A DNA stretch of 64,000 nt from Fistulifera solaris (Eukaryota > Bacillariophyta > Bacillariophyceae > Naviculales > Stauroneidaceae). The stretch is taken from NCBI GenBank assembly GCA_030295235.1, contig AP026149.1:124001-188000 (forward strand), given 5' to 3'. Under the pieces are notes generated by a model, which was not told the origin of the DNA, ran no database searches, and saw only the letters and a list, made by a program, of their open reading frames with translations. Below are positions 44,067 to 54,384 of this stretch, piece by piece. Both the position numbers and the translations under genes were made by a program. Within the stretch, counting starts at the first letter, position 1. Every line of letters starts with the position of its first letter.

Positions 44067-45539
44067 TCAGCGTGCGATGATAGAACTCCCGCAGCAAAAA
44101 AGTCTATGCATCACGAGTTCTAAGAGCGCGTCATCTACAGAATGCTCAAGCCACTCATCAAACTCTTGTATCGTAAAATGAGGCTTCGCTTCTGAATCTG
44201 CGGAATAACTAGCAATAGATTTCTTGAGTGTTGCGCACGATTTCAAGACATCTTCAGTGTACATATCAGGTACCATAACATTCATTCTGTCTTGCAACTT
44301 CGGAGGAAACGCTGACTCTACATCCGACAAAGCTGGTTCCTGCTCTGCCCTGGACGACTTTTCTGAGGGCTTTTCTACAATATCCAGGAGAAATGTATGG
44401 AGATTTTTCACAGCGATTTTCAACGGTCTTCGGGATTGGCTAGCGACAAAATTGTGCTTTCGTCGCGTCTTTGCAGTCGGTTGAACAGGCAAAAACGCAT
44501 TTCCGAAATAATGGTAGTGAATTAGAGAAGCCAGACTAATAACTGTATTGTTTCCAGTCTCCAGTAGCCACACAGGAGCACCACCGGCTGGGTGAAGCGT
44601 CAAAAACTCTGGAAGATCCGAAAGAAGTAGATAGAAAAGGAGATGCAGGCGCTGCGACCTGGTGCCCTCAATAGCCAAAGCAATGATTGCTGCTAAAGCC
44701 TGGAATGTAACACCCGGCGGAGGAACAGCTGGGTCCGTTATTTCCGGAACTACGCTCGGTCGAGGCATGACCCATCCTTTGTCCCTCTTGTTCACATCCA
44801 TTTCTAACCTAGCCGCTTCTGCTGCATGACCGGCGGCAAGTGTTACGCGCTCCCAGTCGCTGTTCGACAAGTGCAACAATATCAACTCCAGGTTTCTCAA
44901 CACCAAATCATTCCACACGTAACTGTCTGAATCAGAACTACCATTCAAGGTAGCCAAGTTGGGTGCATTCAGGTTCGAGGCGGAAAGATTCAAGTTCTGA
45001 TTGCTACTATTCCTTCGAGGAGGCGGCGTTGGCTTGTGCAATGTATGAAACGACGGACACCATGCCGCAACGGGGAGTACCCTCATCCAGATTGATGGGT
45101 GCAGTAGACGCATTTTGTCGGCCATTAACTTGGCATCGGAGGCAACTTGGCCGTTTTGGTTGCTCACGATTTTTGCCAGTACAGATCCACCCGAATTTGG
45201 CAGCACCGCAAAAGTCGCCCGCACTTTACGCTGCAACCATGTTATTTGCACAGCGCTTAGTCGATTAATAGTCTTATCGAGCAGCATATCGAGAACCGAC
45301 GGAACGTCGACAGGGTCGACTAAATGCGGCGAATGCGTTTCCCACAAACGCTTCCATTGCGATTCTAGCATCGATAGGCTCGTGTGCTGAGGCGGGGTCT
45401 GAGAATTCCCTTGAGACCTTTTTTCATTGTTTTGATTCAGCGTTTGTGCAACATTATCCGGCACAGCAGTCGGAGGATTGGCCCATGAATCCAATCTCGC
45501 ACGTGTTTGCGGGGGGATTGGGTGAGCCATTTCGAACAT
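44067..45539 (-). CDS. Unknown helical protein with EF-hand/TBC-like flavour
   Basis: Intact 490-residue frame from the ATG at 45539 (MFEMAHPIPPQ). It has an alpha-helical middle (VTFQALAAIIALAIEGTRSQ, LHLLFYLLLSDLPEFL) that resembles the regulatory module of EF-hand/TBC-type proteins in general pattern, but no calcium loop or GAP finger can be pointed to. The linker near residue 190 is Asn/Ser-rich. The C-terminus (PHFTIQEFDEWLEHSVDDAL) again looks like an EF-hand-like helix pair without the metal-binding loop. No signal peptide or TM helix. I do not recognise the family. Confidence 0.65.
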   Translation of the reverse strand: MFEMAHPIPPQTRARLDSWANPPTAVPDNVAQTLNQNNEKRSQGNSQTPPQHTSLSMLESQWKRLWETHSPHLVDPVDVPSVLDMLLDKTINRLSAVQITWLQRKVRATFAVLPNSGGSVLAKIVSNQNGQVASDAKLMADKMRLLHPSIWMRVLPVAAWCPSFHTLHKPTPPPRRNSSNQNLNLSASNLNAPNLATLNGSSDSDSYVWNDLVLRNLELILLHLSNSDWERVTLAAGHAAEAARLEMDVNKRDKGWVMPRPSVVPEITDPAVPPPGVTFQALAAIIALAIEGTRSQRLHLLFYLLLSDLPEFLTLHPAGGAPVWLLETGNNTVISLASLIHYHYFGNAFLPVQPTAKTRRKHNFVASQSRRPLKIAVKNLHTFLLDIVEKPSEKSSRAEQEPALSDVESAFPPKLQDRMNVMVPDMYTEDVLKSCATLKKSIASYSADSEAKPHFTIQEFDEWLEHSVDDALLELVMHRLFCCGSSIIAR

Positions 45540-46457
45540 TCGACGATCCTTTCGATTTGCGAGTCAGGGAAGAAACGGAAGCAGAATCCGGTACAGCATT
45601 TTTTGACTGACAAGTTCCCATTGTTCGGCAAATAAATGCTTGAAAATTGGTTGTTGTACCAAGATTCAGAAACTGCTATCGTGGGGTGAAGTCAGTGACA
45701 GAAGATGACGACAGCGCTGCAAACGATGTCTTCGCCCTCCCAGTGATGATCTCTTCGTCTCGCGTGAGAGAGCGCTTTCTTGCTTCAACGAAATCACAAA
45801 GTAACCACGGTTTGACTTTCCTCGTCAACGACTTTTGCTTATCCGAATGCCTTCATCGCTCCGAAAAAAGAGAGGCAAAGGCACATCTTCCCGACGTCCA
45901 AAAAGCGAAAGCATCGGCCGTCGGTTTTTGCGCGGTGGGAAAGTGCGTGTACCTTCGGCACGTGGCCAGAACAGTAGAAAACGCTATACCCAAAGAGACA
46001 AAACCATCGCGAGGACAGTAAGAAGCATTTGTAGGTGCATACGTGGCAGGCCTACAATAGGCACTAGAGTCTCCATTTTCTGCTTTCTGTTTTTGTTTCA
46101 GTTTAACGGCGGTGAACGCATTTTGTACTATGTAAGTACTTTGTACTTGCATACTAAACACTTAAAGTGTGAAGTGTAATCCGCAGTCACGTTTCGTAAT
46201 TCCAGACTCCAGACGTATTGACAAGATAAAAGAACTGCTCTAGACCTAACCTTAATTATTTCAGTGATTACTGTTTTTCTATGTAGCTTTCTAACTGCTT
46301 TCTACGTGTGTCATTTTTACGTCCTCACCGATCCTTGCGACGCTGCTCTGAGTTAGACGATGATCGATGATGTTGTGACGCAAACCTGGCATAATAAAGC
46401 TAAAAAACTCGTTACCGATCTCGCAATAACTTGTTTGAATACGACTAGAAGGAAAAA
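45540..46457. other. Intergenic region with weak open frames
   Basis: A 124-codon plus-strand frame (45647-46021) overlaps a very basic one (45835-46179, SSLRKKRGKGTSSRRPKSES). They could be fragments of one small gene with a frame break, but neither resembles anything and both have an odd composition. The region holds the divergent promoters of the 44067-45539 gene and the RING-BRCT gene. No palindromes of note. Confidence 0.3.
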
Positions 46458-49093
46458 ATGGAGGCTGTCGATGAAAAGCTATCGACGGCGGAAGTCTGCA
46501 AGCGCATTCAAACCGCTCTCGACAACATGGGCCGCGCCTTGAAATGCCCCGTCTGTCTATCGACACTACGAGACAATCCTGTCGTCTTGTCGTCTTGCGT
46601 CCATGCATTCTGTCAAAGCTGCTTGACTCGCTCTTTTGAATCGTCGACGAAAGAAACTTGCTGTCCTATTTGCAAAGTTCCTTGTCATCGACGACGCAGC
46701 GTGTCGGAAGCACCTTTTCTCGGAAAGCTGGCGCATGCGTACCAGCGCACTCTCCGCCATTTTGGTTTGACACCCGTGAAATATACAACCTCCTTACCTT
46801 TGCTGACGCAACTCGGCCCCGAAGAAAATGATAGTCAACAGGAGGACGATGTAGCCATGGTGCATCGCCACTTTCAAGTCAGCAAGACGTTTGAACTGGC
46901 CATGCGTCAAGACAAACTGGCCTCACGCAATACCATACTGCAACAACATCAATCCGTCGTGGAAGCCAACGGTAAAGTTCTCCTTGAAACGATTGTAAAA
47001 CGTAGGAATGTCGACGTGAAGAAACCTACGGTTCACTTTCGAGTGAATCCAACAACTTTGGCGCACTCTGAGACCGCGATTGAACTAAGAATAGAGGACA
47101 AGGACGAACTGATTTCGACAGAGGAACACGTCAGCACAAACAACAGCGCTGACCGCAGCGTTAATTTATCTGAGTCGGCGCGTGCAATTTCGTCAGCCGA
47201 AGAAGCAAAGGAGGACGATGGCACGAACGCGTTTACAAGGCCTTGCTTGAAGACACCTTCATCAGGGAGGACAAAAGCTGACAATACGAAGCTCGGCTTC
47301 CAAAATATCAGTGCAATTTCCGTCACTGTCTCCAATTGCGCCAAACCAAAGTCCGATGCTGAAGCGAAACGTTGACGAAACGAACGAAATAGTCGATGAG
47401 AGTTCGAGTATGTTAGCGGAGGGAATCTCTGAGCAACAAATCATCAAAGTCTCTTCACAAGGGGCTTGTTTGGAAAGCGACAACGACGTACCCACTCCTA
47501 TTGAAGAATCTTCCCCACGGATAGAGGCAGTTGACGGGGAAAGTAAGACGCCTCTTCATAAACCGAAGACCGCGACGAAGACCTTGAATTACAAGGCAAA
47601 GGCACGCCTTCAGACACCCGAAACGGATAAATCATCGGATTCTATCTTCTCAGATTCCAAAGACCTCATCACCACATCTTTCAAAGTTGGAGATATAATT
47701 TCTGTTAAGCCCAGAACTTGGCCCGGTATCAACAAACAAGGCGGTATAGCGAAAGTTGCCAAAGTCAACGATGACAACTCATACGACGTGTCCTATGTTC
47801 TAGGTGGCAAAGAAAAAGGGTAGATGCTGTGTTCTGCTTGATCCATGATGATTCTTTACCTGATCGGAAAAAGGACACCATACCTGTTTGCTTGCTTCAA
47901 CAGCTTGCCTCGGAGGGGTTCGACATACAGGGCGATCAAGGAGTAGAGCAACCCATAATCGAGCCAGCAAGTGATAAACCGCGCACCGTGGCAGACAAAA
48001 AGCGCGAGCGCGTCGTGATAAAGCGTAAAACAGTTGCAGATAAAAAAGAACGGCAGAAACGACCCAAGCTAGAGAAGAGAAGTGAAGCCTCAAATTCACA
48101 GGCGCCTTCCCTTGACAGTTTACTGGGGTTGTCTTCACTTGAACTGACTTTTTTGGCGGATTCTCTTTATCGATGTCGTCTTGACGCGTCGATAAAGAGA
48201 AAAAGAAATAGTTGTACTATCTTCTGGTTTACCCGAGTACGATTCTGCGCAATTGAAGGAATTGGAAAAACGATCGAAGAAATGGGACGGTAAGTGATAT
48301 TGATATACCGAAGATATGCATTTCTTTTTGTTGCTAATACTTTCATTTAGTTGCAGTAAAGGTATCCAGTATCTTCAACGCGAAGCGAGTCACTCTCTGT
48401 CTTACACCTGCTGCTGTCGGCAGTAAAGGTGGCAGTGCGATTGCTCACCGTCGAACTATGAAAGGAATGCAATGCGCTGTTGCGGGCATTCCAATTGTGA
48501 GTTGCGAATGGATTCATCAATGCCTTTCGGCATCAAAAATTATACCTCCTTTATCGTCGATGTATATCCGGGCGCTTCCAGCAACTGGAAGCTCATCTAG
48601 AAATAATGGTGTTGCTTTGCTAGCCGCATACCAACAGCAGTTCCAAGAGGCACCCGCGCCCTTGCAAAAGTGCCACGTTTTCCTGTCAGGAATAAGTGTC
48701 GAAAAGCAGAAAGATACAATTGTGATTCTCCGAGAAGCAGGAGCTATTGTTGTTACAAGCACTCCAGCGCTCCTGAAGTTGCTAGGCAATGAACAAGAAA
48801 AAGCACCAGCTAAGATTGTTGTAGTTTGCGATGACGTCCTCCCACGGAATCTTGCGACGAGCCTCCCGTCGCTTCAACTCGCCGGTCACGTCTTAATCGT
48901 CAATTCATCATGGGTTTTCGACAGCATCTGCGCCGGGCAAAAACTTCCCTCGGTGGACTATCCCCCCTCACACCACTCTGCTAGACTATTTTGGGAGCGT
49001 CAAAGCGACTGGGGAGTGGCGAGCAACGAACAAGAGAGCAAAGGGCACAGGATGGACCACCTTGAGACCTTGAGCCTTGAGACCTTGACTTGA
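46458..49093 (+). CDS. BRCA1-like RING-BRCT protein, one intron and frame breaks
   Basis: Predicted DNA-damage ubiquitin ligase. The N-terminus has a helix then a C3HC4 RING finger (CPVCLSTL, SSCVHAFCQSC, CCPICKVP), the layout of BRCA1/BARD1. A middle Tudor/Agenet-like module (FKVGDIISVKPRTWPGIN, GGIAKVAKVNDDNSYDVSYV) follows. The C-terminus has BRCT-type blocks: EIVVLSSGLPEYDSAQL, VTLCLTPAAVG, GIPIVSCEWIHQCLSASKII, then KCHVFLSGIS and HVLIVNSSWVFDSICAGQ, consistent with tandem BRCTs. A 61-nt intron (48290-48350, GTAAGT...TTTAG) splits the first BRCT and splices KKWD to VAVKVSS. Frame changes occur near 47370, at the A run 47813-47817, and near 48200. Corrected length about 855 residues. RING plus Tudor plus BRCT makes a genome-maintenance role likely. 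Confidence 0.82.
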
Positions 49094-49548
49094 GACTCGT
49101 GTCATCGTCATCTTGGAGCGGAGCTTAGGACTTAAGATAAGGAGTGTCTGTCCGTCTAAACGTCTACACACTGTACCCTCTATACAGCGGAGCGGACAGG
49201 AGGAGCAAACGGAGTAGTAGTTCTGAAACCGGAGCGATTATTTTTCGTTCGGATTTTCTCACTGACTCACTTTTCGCCCTGCGTCGTAAATATTTTGTTG
49301 CCGCTGAAAGTCTGCAAAGAAGAAACATCAAATTGTTGTCAATTCTTTCTTTTTCTTGTTCTGCCTCGTGCCCCCCCCCCCCCCCCCCCCCTTTTTTTAT
49401 TTCCCCGTAGCCTTGCTGACTATTGACGCAGCTGCAGCTGTGTCTAAATCAATTTCCGTTGAGGGTAGAAGTGCGGCCCTGACGTAAACGAACATTTTCA
49501 TTTTCACAGAATTAACATCGAATTTCAAGCTTTTTATTGTAAAGTCGC
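49094..49548. promoter_or_regulatory. Intergenic region with a 21-bp poly-C tract
   Basis: No gene is present. The striking element is C21 at 49371-49391 directly followed by T7, about 157 bp upstream of the HtrA ATG. Such a tract could form an i-motif or, on the other strand, a G-quadruplex, and is a likely spot for length error. Confidence 0.5.
49371..49391. repeat. Poly-C tract, 21 bp
   Basis: Uninterrupted run of 21 C followed by seven T, in the upstream region of the plastid HtrA gene. The longest homopolymer noticed in the window; its true length is uncertain in any sequencing technology. Confidence 0.85.
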
Positions 49549-50972
49549 ATGCTTGACAATATGAGTGCAAACTACTGTAGTTATCCAAAAGGTTGGAAGA
49601 AAATTGCTTGGATCACGAATGTGTGCTTGCTCGTTTGCATCACACTGTCTTCGGGTGCTGCCTTTGTCACACGCAATTCGAACGACCCAGTTACAAAATA
49701 CCGATCACCAAAAATGCTCTTCACGCCGACAATACGTTCAAAGTTTCGGCCGAAACATTCGATGATTTGAATTCATTGTCACCAGAAGAACGAACGGTGG
49801 TATCGGTGGTTCGTTCTTGCGGACCGTCGGTTGGATATGTCACGTCGGTCCTACCCAGCAATCAAGCTCGCAACACATCACGCACCGTTTTAAATGGCGT
49901 TCCGAGCGGCTTCCCACTTGGATCGGGATCCTGTTTCATCGTCGACACGACATTCGCCGGAAATGCCACATACTTGGCAACCAATTATCACGTGATTGAA
50001 CAGGCCTACGAGTTGCAGACGATGGACGAATCGGGTCGTAGAATACGAAACGAGATAACCGGAAATCTTACCGCACTTTTACCCAAGAGCAATGAATTGT
50101 GCGAATTTATCAACACTACGGTTCTGTCTTCCCTGTTCCAACAATCTCGTGCTACCGTAATACCCGAAATTTACGTTCGCGTGAACAGCGCCACCCGGTT
50201 TCAGAAATGCCGAATTGTCGGCGTCGATCCAAAGTTTGATTTAGCAGTGCTTTGTTTGGAAGGAAACAGTTCCTCGGATTCGTTTCAGGCACTCAAATTT
50301 GGTTCGTCCACCGATCTGGTGGTCGGTCAAGGTCTCATTGCGATTGGCAACCCCTTCGGACTCGAGAGTACGGTGACGACGGGTGTCGTGTCGGCGTTGG
50401 GTCGAGAAGTCACGACCGCTCCCCGCCGGCGAGGATTGGTTTCGGTACCCAGTATTCCCTTGCGCAACTGCATTCAAACCGATTGTGCGATTAATCCGGG
50501 AAACTCGGGTGGTCCCTTACTCAATCGGCGGGGCCAAGTCGTGGGCATCAATTCCGCCATTCTCTCCACTTCCGGATCCAGTGCCGGTATTGGATTTGCT
50601 GTCCCCTCCGATGCCATCCAAGAAGAAATTCGTAACATTATTCGCCAGGATTCCCGTCGCTTTTCGCAACGCGGTATGGTCACATTGGGTGTTGCCATTG
50701 TGAAGCAGTCTGCGTGGTCGGACAAGAATTGGATTGCGAAGATTGCTCCGAATTCTCCGGCTGCCATCGCCGGAATGAAGCCATTGCAAATCAACTCAAC
50801 CAGTGGATGTATCGAAGCCGGTGAAGCGATTGTGGCGATCGGTAGTAAGCCTGTCTCGAACGTTCCGGAATTGCAAAAGGAATTATCGCGTTGTGTGCCG
50901 GGTGAACAACTATCGATCACCTTGGAAGATTTCATGACACAAGAAAGACGCGTTGTTTATTTGACGCTATAA
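49549..50972 (+). CDS. Plastid-targeted HtrA/Deg-type serine protease
   Basis: ATP-independent serine protease that degrades damaged proteins. The N-terminus (49549, second ATG 49561) has a hydrophobic signal (IAWITNVCLLVCITLSSGAA) followed by FVTR, the Ala-Phe plastid context. The protease domain shows the catalytic triad: His in ATNYHVIEQ, Asp in DPKFDLAVLC and Ser in INPGNSGGPLLN, plus GIGFAVPSDAI. A PDZ-like domain ends the protein (IAKIAPNSPAAIAGM, VAIGSKPVSNVPELQKEL). One frame break: the signal segment and the mature part join in the A5 run 49710-49714 if one A is added. Total about 474 residues. Location as thylakoid lumen or stroma is inferred only from the signal. Confidence 0.88.
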
Positions 50973-51305
50973 TAATATGTAACAGCCTTAGAATGAGAAA
51001 ATTTTGGTTCTTTGTATGGACTCTTCCTAGACTCGAGACCGTCTCGAGCTACAAGGTTACCAAAATGAATGATACTCCGGTACCGGTACCGGTACTCCGT
51101 AATAACAACCAACGTCAATCACGAGTAAGATTTGTCGCGAGAGAGTGACATCAGAAAGTGCGTTTTTTCGCGACCACGAAAACTTTTGCACTTTTTGCTC
51201 TTTCCTCCTTGAAAACGCCTCATCTTTGAAGTACAACGCAGCCTTTTTATTCTTACCAAGTCAGACCGATTTCAATTTCGAAGGAAATACAAACCGATAG
51301 TAACA
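50973..51305. promoter_or_regulatory. Upstream region of the RF3 gene with tandem GGTACCGG units
   Basis: CCGGTACCGGTACCGG at 51078-51093 overlaps three copies of GGTAC(C) and lies 215-230 bp upstream of the RF3 ATG. CTCGAGACCGTCTCGAG just before it (51033-51049) is a near-perfect palindrome. No gene is seen. Confidence 0.5.
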
Positions 51306-53159
51306 ATGAAGTCATTACTGATAATAACATCCCTACTAGCAATAACTGTGGATGCTTTTACTGCCACCACTGGTAGTAAAACGTTCGCGAGACGATCCGT
51401 TGGTGTGCAAGCATCGACCCTTTCTTCGGAATCATCATCCTCTACGTATCAGGCTCCGCTTTCCGAAATTACCAAACGCCGTAATTTGGCCATCATCAGT
51501 CATCCCGATTCAGGAAAAACGACCATGACCGAGAAGTTGTTATTGTACGGAGGAGCCTTGCAGCAAGCGGGGGCGGTCCGACACAAAGCCGAACAACGGG
51601 CGACGCAATCGGATTTCTTGGCCATGGAACAAGAACGTGGTATCAGTATTAGCAGTACGGTGCTCAATTTTGATTATCAAGATTACACCATCCGTTTACT
51701 AGATACACCCGGGCATCAAGATTTTTCCGAAGATACGTAAGTCCGCACTCAAATTCGTTTTTGGTGTGTTGAGGGGGTCGCTCTTGTCCTCTCATTTTGT
51801 TTTTGTTTTTGTTTTTGCTTTTGCGACAGCTACCGCGCGCTCGCGGCCACCGATCAGGCACTCATGTTAATGGATGCCGCGAAAGGTCTGGAACCACAAA
51901 CTCGCAAATTATTTGAAGTATGTCAGCTCCGCTCGATTCCGTTGTTTACGTTTGTCAATAAGATGGATCGACCCGCGTTGTCACCCTACGATATTATGGA
52001 TCAAATCGAACAAGAGTTTGGTCTCGAACCGCATCCTATTTTGTGGCCGATTGGGGATGGCGATCGTTTCAAGGGTGTTTTGGATCGAACGACGAATACC
52101 GTGCATTTGTATCAGAAAGCGGAGAAACGAGGAGCCAAAGCGGAAGCGACCGAAGTGGCACTGGACGACGAGCAATTAAAGGACTTGATCGGAGACAGCG
52201 AATTGTACGATAAACTGATGGAAGACGCGGAATTGTTGAACGAAATGATTCCTCCGTTAGACATGGAACGAGTCATGATTGGCAAGCAGAGTCCTTTGTT
52301 TTTTGGATCGGCCATGACAAATTTTGGGGTGCAGCTTTTTCTCGATCATTTCTGCCGGATGGGTACAGAACCCCTTGGTCGGGAAACGTCGAAAGATATT
52401 TTGATTACTCCAGACTATGGGGAATTCACCGGATTTGTATTCAAAACACAAGCCAATCTCGATCCGAAACACCGAGATCGTTTAGCCTACGTTCGTATTG
52501 TTTCGGGCAAGTACGAAAAAAGGCATGAAAGTGAATCATTCGCGTTCGAAGCGCCAATACAATTTAGCCCAAGCCCAGGCTTTGTTTGGTTCGGACCGGA
52601 CGTCAGTGGACGAAGCTTTTCCGGGTGATGTAATTGGCATTAATAATCCGGGAAGTTTTGCCATCGGTGACACCCTTTACTCCGGAAACTCGCCCATTGC
52701 TTTTCCTGGTATCCCATCCTTTTCGCCGGAAAAGTTTGCGTACATTCGTGCACCCAACCCATCGGATTACAAGTCCTTCAAAAGGGCATTGACCAGTTGC
52801 TGGCCGAAGGGGCGGTGCAAGCCTTGCGCCAACGAAATGACGAAAATGGTCCTCTATTGCTAGCGGCGGTGGGTCAACTACAATTTGAAGTAGTACAAGC
52901 TCGGTTGCTGAGTGAGTACAAAGTTGATTCGAAAATGGAACCACTGGGTTATTCTTTGGCGCGATGGGTAGATGGAGGCTGGGAAGCTGTTGAAAAGGCC
53001 GACAAAGATGGGAAATTATTTGGAATTATGATCGTCCAAGATCAGTGGAAAAGACCAGTTCTTTTGTTCCGAAATGATTGGAAGGCTGCCAGTCTGGCGG
53101 AAGAAGAAAAGTATCTTCAATTGAAGCCTTGGTCGGCCCCTCCAGCTATGGATGACTAA
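51306..53159 (+). CDS. prfC: Plastid peptide chain release factor 3 (RF3), two exons
   Basis: GTPase that recycles RF1/RF2 from bacterial-type ribosomes. The signal peptide [17 protein letters not shown] is followed by FTATTG, the Ala-Phe plastid-targeting context, so the protein should act on plastid ribosomes. GTP-binding motifs are clear: [12 protein letters not shown] (G1), [10 protein letters not shown] (G2), [16 protein letters not shown] (G3) and NKMDR (G4). A 93-nt intron (51737-51829, GTAAGT...GCGACAG) splits the DTY codon block. Two frame changes occur: at the A6 run 52516-52521 (one extra A; VSGKYEK then [16 protein letters not shown]) and the G3 run 52784-52786 (one missing [14 protein letters not shown]). 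The C-terminus has the RF3 hallmark [13 protein letters not shown]. Corrected length about 585 residues; bacterial RF3 is about 530. Confidence 0.93.
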
Positions 53160-53474
53160 TTATTACTCCGTAATAGATTTGCTGTAAAAGTAGTGCGTGT
53201 CACAGATTAAGTTCTTGTGATTGAGTACTGCTAAACGTCAAAATAGTTGTTTAGCACAATCGCATCAGAGCATAGACTACTTTCATGGCTAGGGTGCACA
53301 GGCACGCATGCTGTTCTTCTATTAGTGGAAATAGTAATGCACTTTGTATGTGTGTTCCCATTTGGTGTAGTAGAGAATACTCGAACGATCACTTTTCCAA
53401 CGAAAAGAGCGCAATGATAATGATGTAAACCAACTAAAAATTAACGGCCACCATTGTAATCTGTTTTACACGAA
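53160..53474. other. Intergenic region
   Basis: No gene, repeat or strong palindrome was seen between the RF3 stop and the next ATG. Confidence 0.3.
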
Positions 53475-54065
53475 ATGGCCAAGAGCAGCGCGACACAACG
53501 AAATTCATTCATTCATCTGCTTGCTACCTCTTCTCATAATATTTTCAGAGAAACCAAGATTTCCAACATGGAAGAAAAGGACATTCCAGCGGTGATTGCG
53601 ATCCAGCCGACTGCTGGTGAGGAAAACTCAGCCATGCGTCAAGCGACCGTTGCTTTGGCCCGTGCCATCTGTTTCGGAACACGAAATGACATTGTGGAAG
53701 CGAACCAACGGGTGTCGAGTATTGTGCAGCAGCAAGTGCGGGAGGCCATGTATGACATGCACGAGATGATGGAGGCCCTACAAGATACCATTGGTAGTCA
53801 TGATATCATTCGGAATCCCAATGTAAGCGCCTGCAACGGCCAGCCGAAGAAATGGAATTGCTTGGTCTGTAAAGCACCGACGCGACACGTCTGCAATCAT
53901 CCCGACTGTCAAGCTTGGAGACGAAGCAACGGGATGCTCGGGACGCCTCTGTGCGGCCCTAGAGCCGACAGCAGTAAGAATCCGGAAGGTTTGACTTGCA
54001 TGCAAATTCATCGGCAGAGGCTTCGTGATGAAAAAACCGGTTCTGCGCAGCAGCACTCAACGTAA
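53475..54065 (+). CDS. Small Cys/His-rich protein, possibly piggyBac-derived zinc domain
   Basis: Intact frame of 196 residues (ATG 53475; an alternative internal Met at 53568 would shorten it). The N-terminal half is helical and contains a Gln-rich patch and MYDMHEMMEALQD. The C-terminal half has a spaced Cys/His array: WNCLVCKAPTRHVCNHPDC, then PLCGP and LTCMQIHRQRL. The order CxxC, CxxxxC, LC, C-x3-H resembles the cysteine-rich C-terminal domain of piggyBac-family transposases, but the DDE catalytic domain is absent. It may be an orphan or domesticated zinc-binding domain. Not certain. Confidence 0.55.
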   Translation: MAKSSATQRNSFIHLLATSSHNIFRETKISNMEEKDIPAVIAIQPTAGEENSAMRQATVALARAICFGTRNDIVEANQRVSSIVQQQVREAMYDMHEMMEALQDTIGSHDIIRNPNVSACNGQPKKWNCLVCKAPTRHVCNHPDCQAWRRSNGMLGTPLCGPRADSSKNPEGLTCMQIHRQRLRDEKTGSAQQHST

Positions 54066-54384
54066 GGAAGTGTGACCATGCTGTTTCAAGCACAATAAGT
54101 ACTCCATAGTGAAACCAATTGAACCTTATTTCGCTTGGTCTTTCGTTCAGTTGTCAATTAGCAAATTTTTAGGCAATGTTCGATCCCGAAGAAGATGACG
54201 ACAATTATTATATTCTTGAGTACCAGTATCAAACTTGCTTCGGAGCCATCAAAAGCTCCTTCGTTACAACCTTACTGTGACATTTGACGACACGATTGGC
54301 ATTGGCGGTTAGCGAAATTAAAAGAGGAGTCAAGTAAACCGTCTTTTGGACCCCGTGACCCACCCCCAAAGTATCGTCACAATC
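54066..54384. other. Convergent 3' region
   Basis: The region lies between two convergent gene ends (54065 plus, 54385 minus). No gene or obvious terminator hairpin was recognised. Confidence 0.3.

Noticed and set aside
45647-46179. Overlapping plus-strand frames upstream of the RING-BRCT gene
   Set aside because: Composition is odd and no similarity is seen; noted only as part of the intergenic entry.
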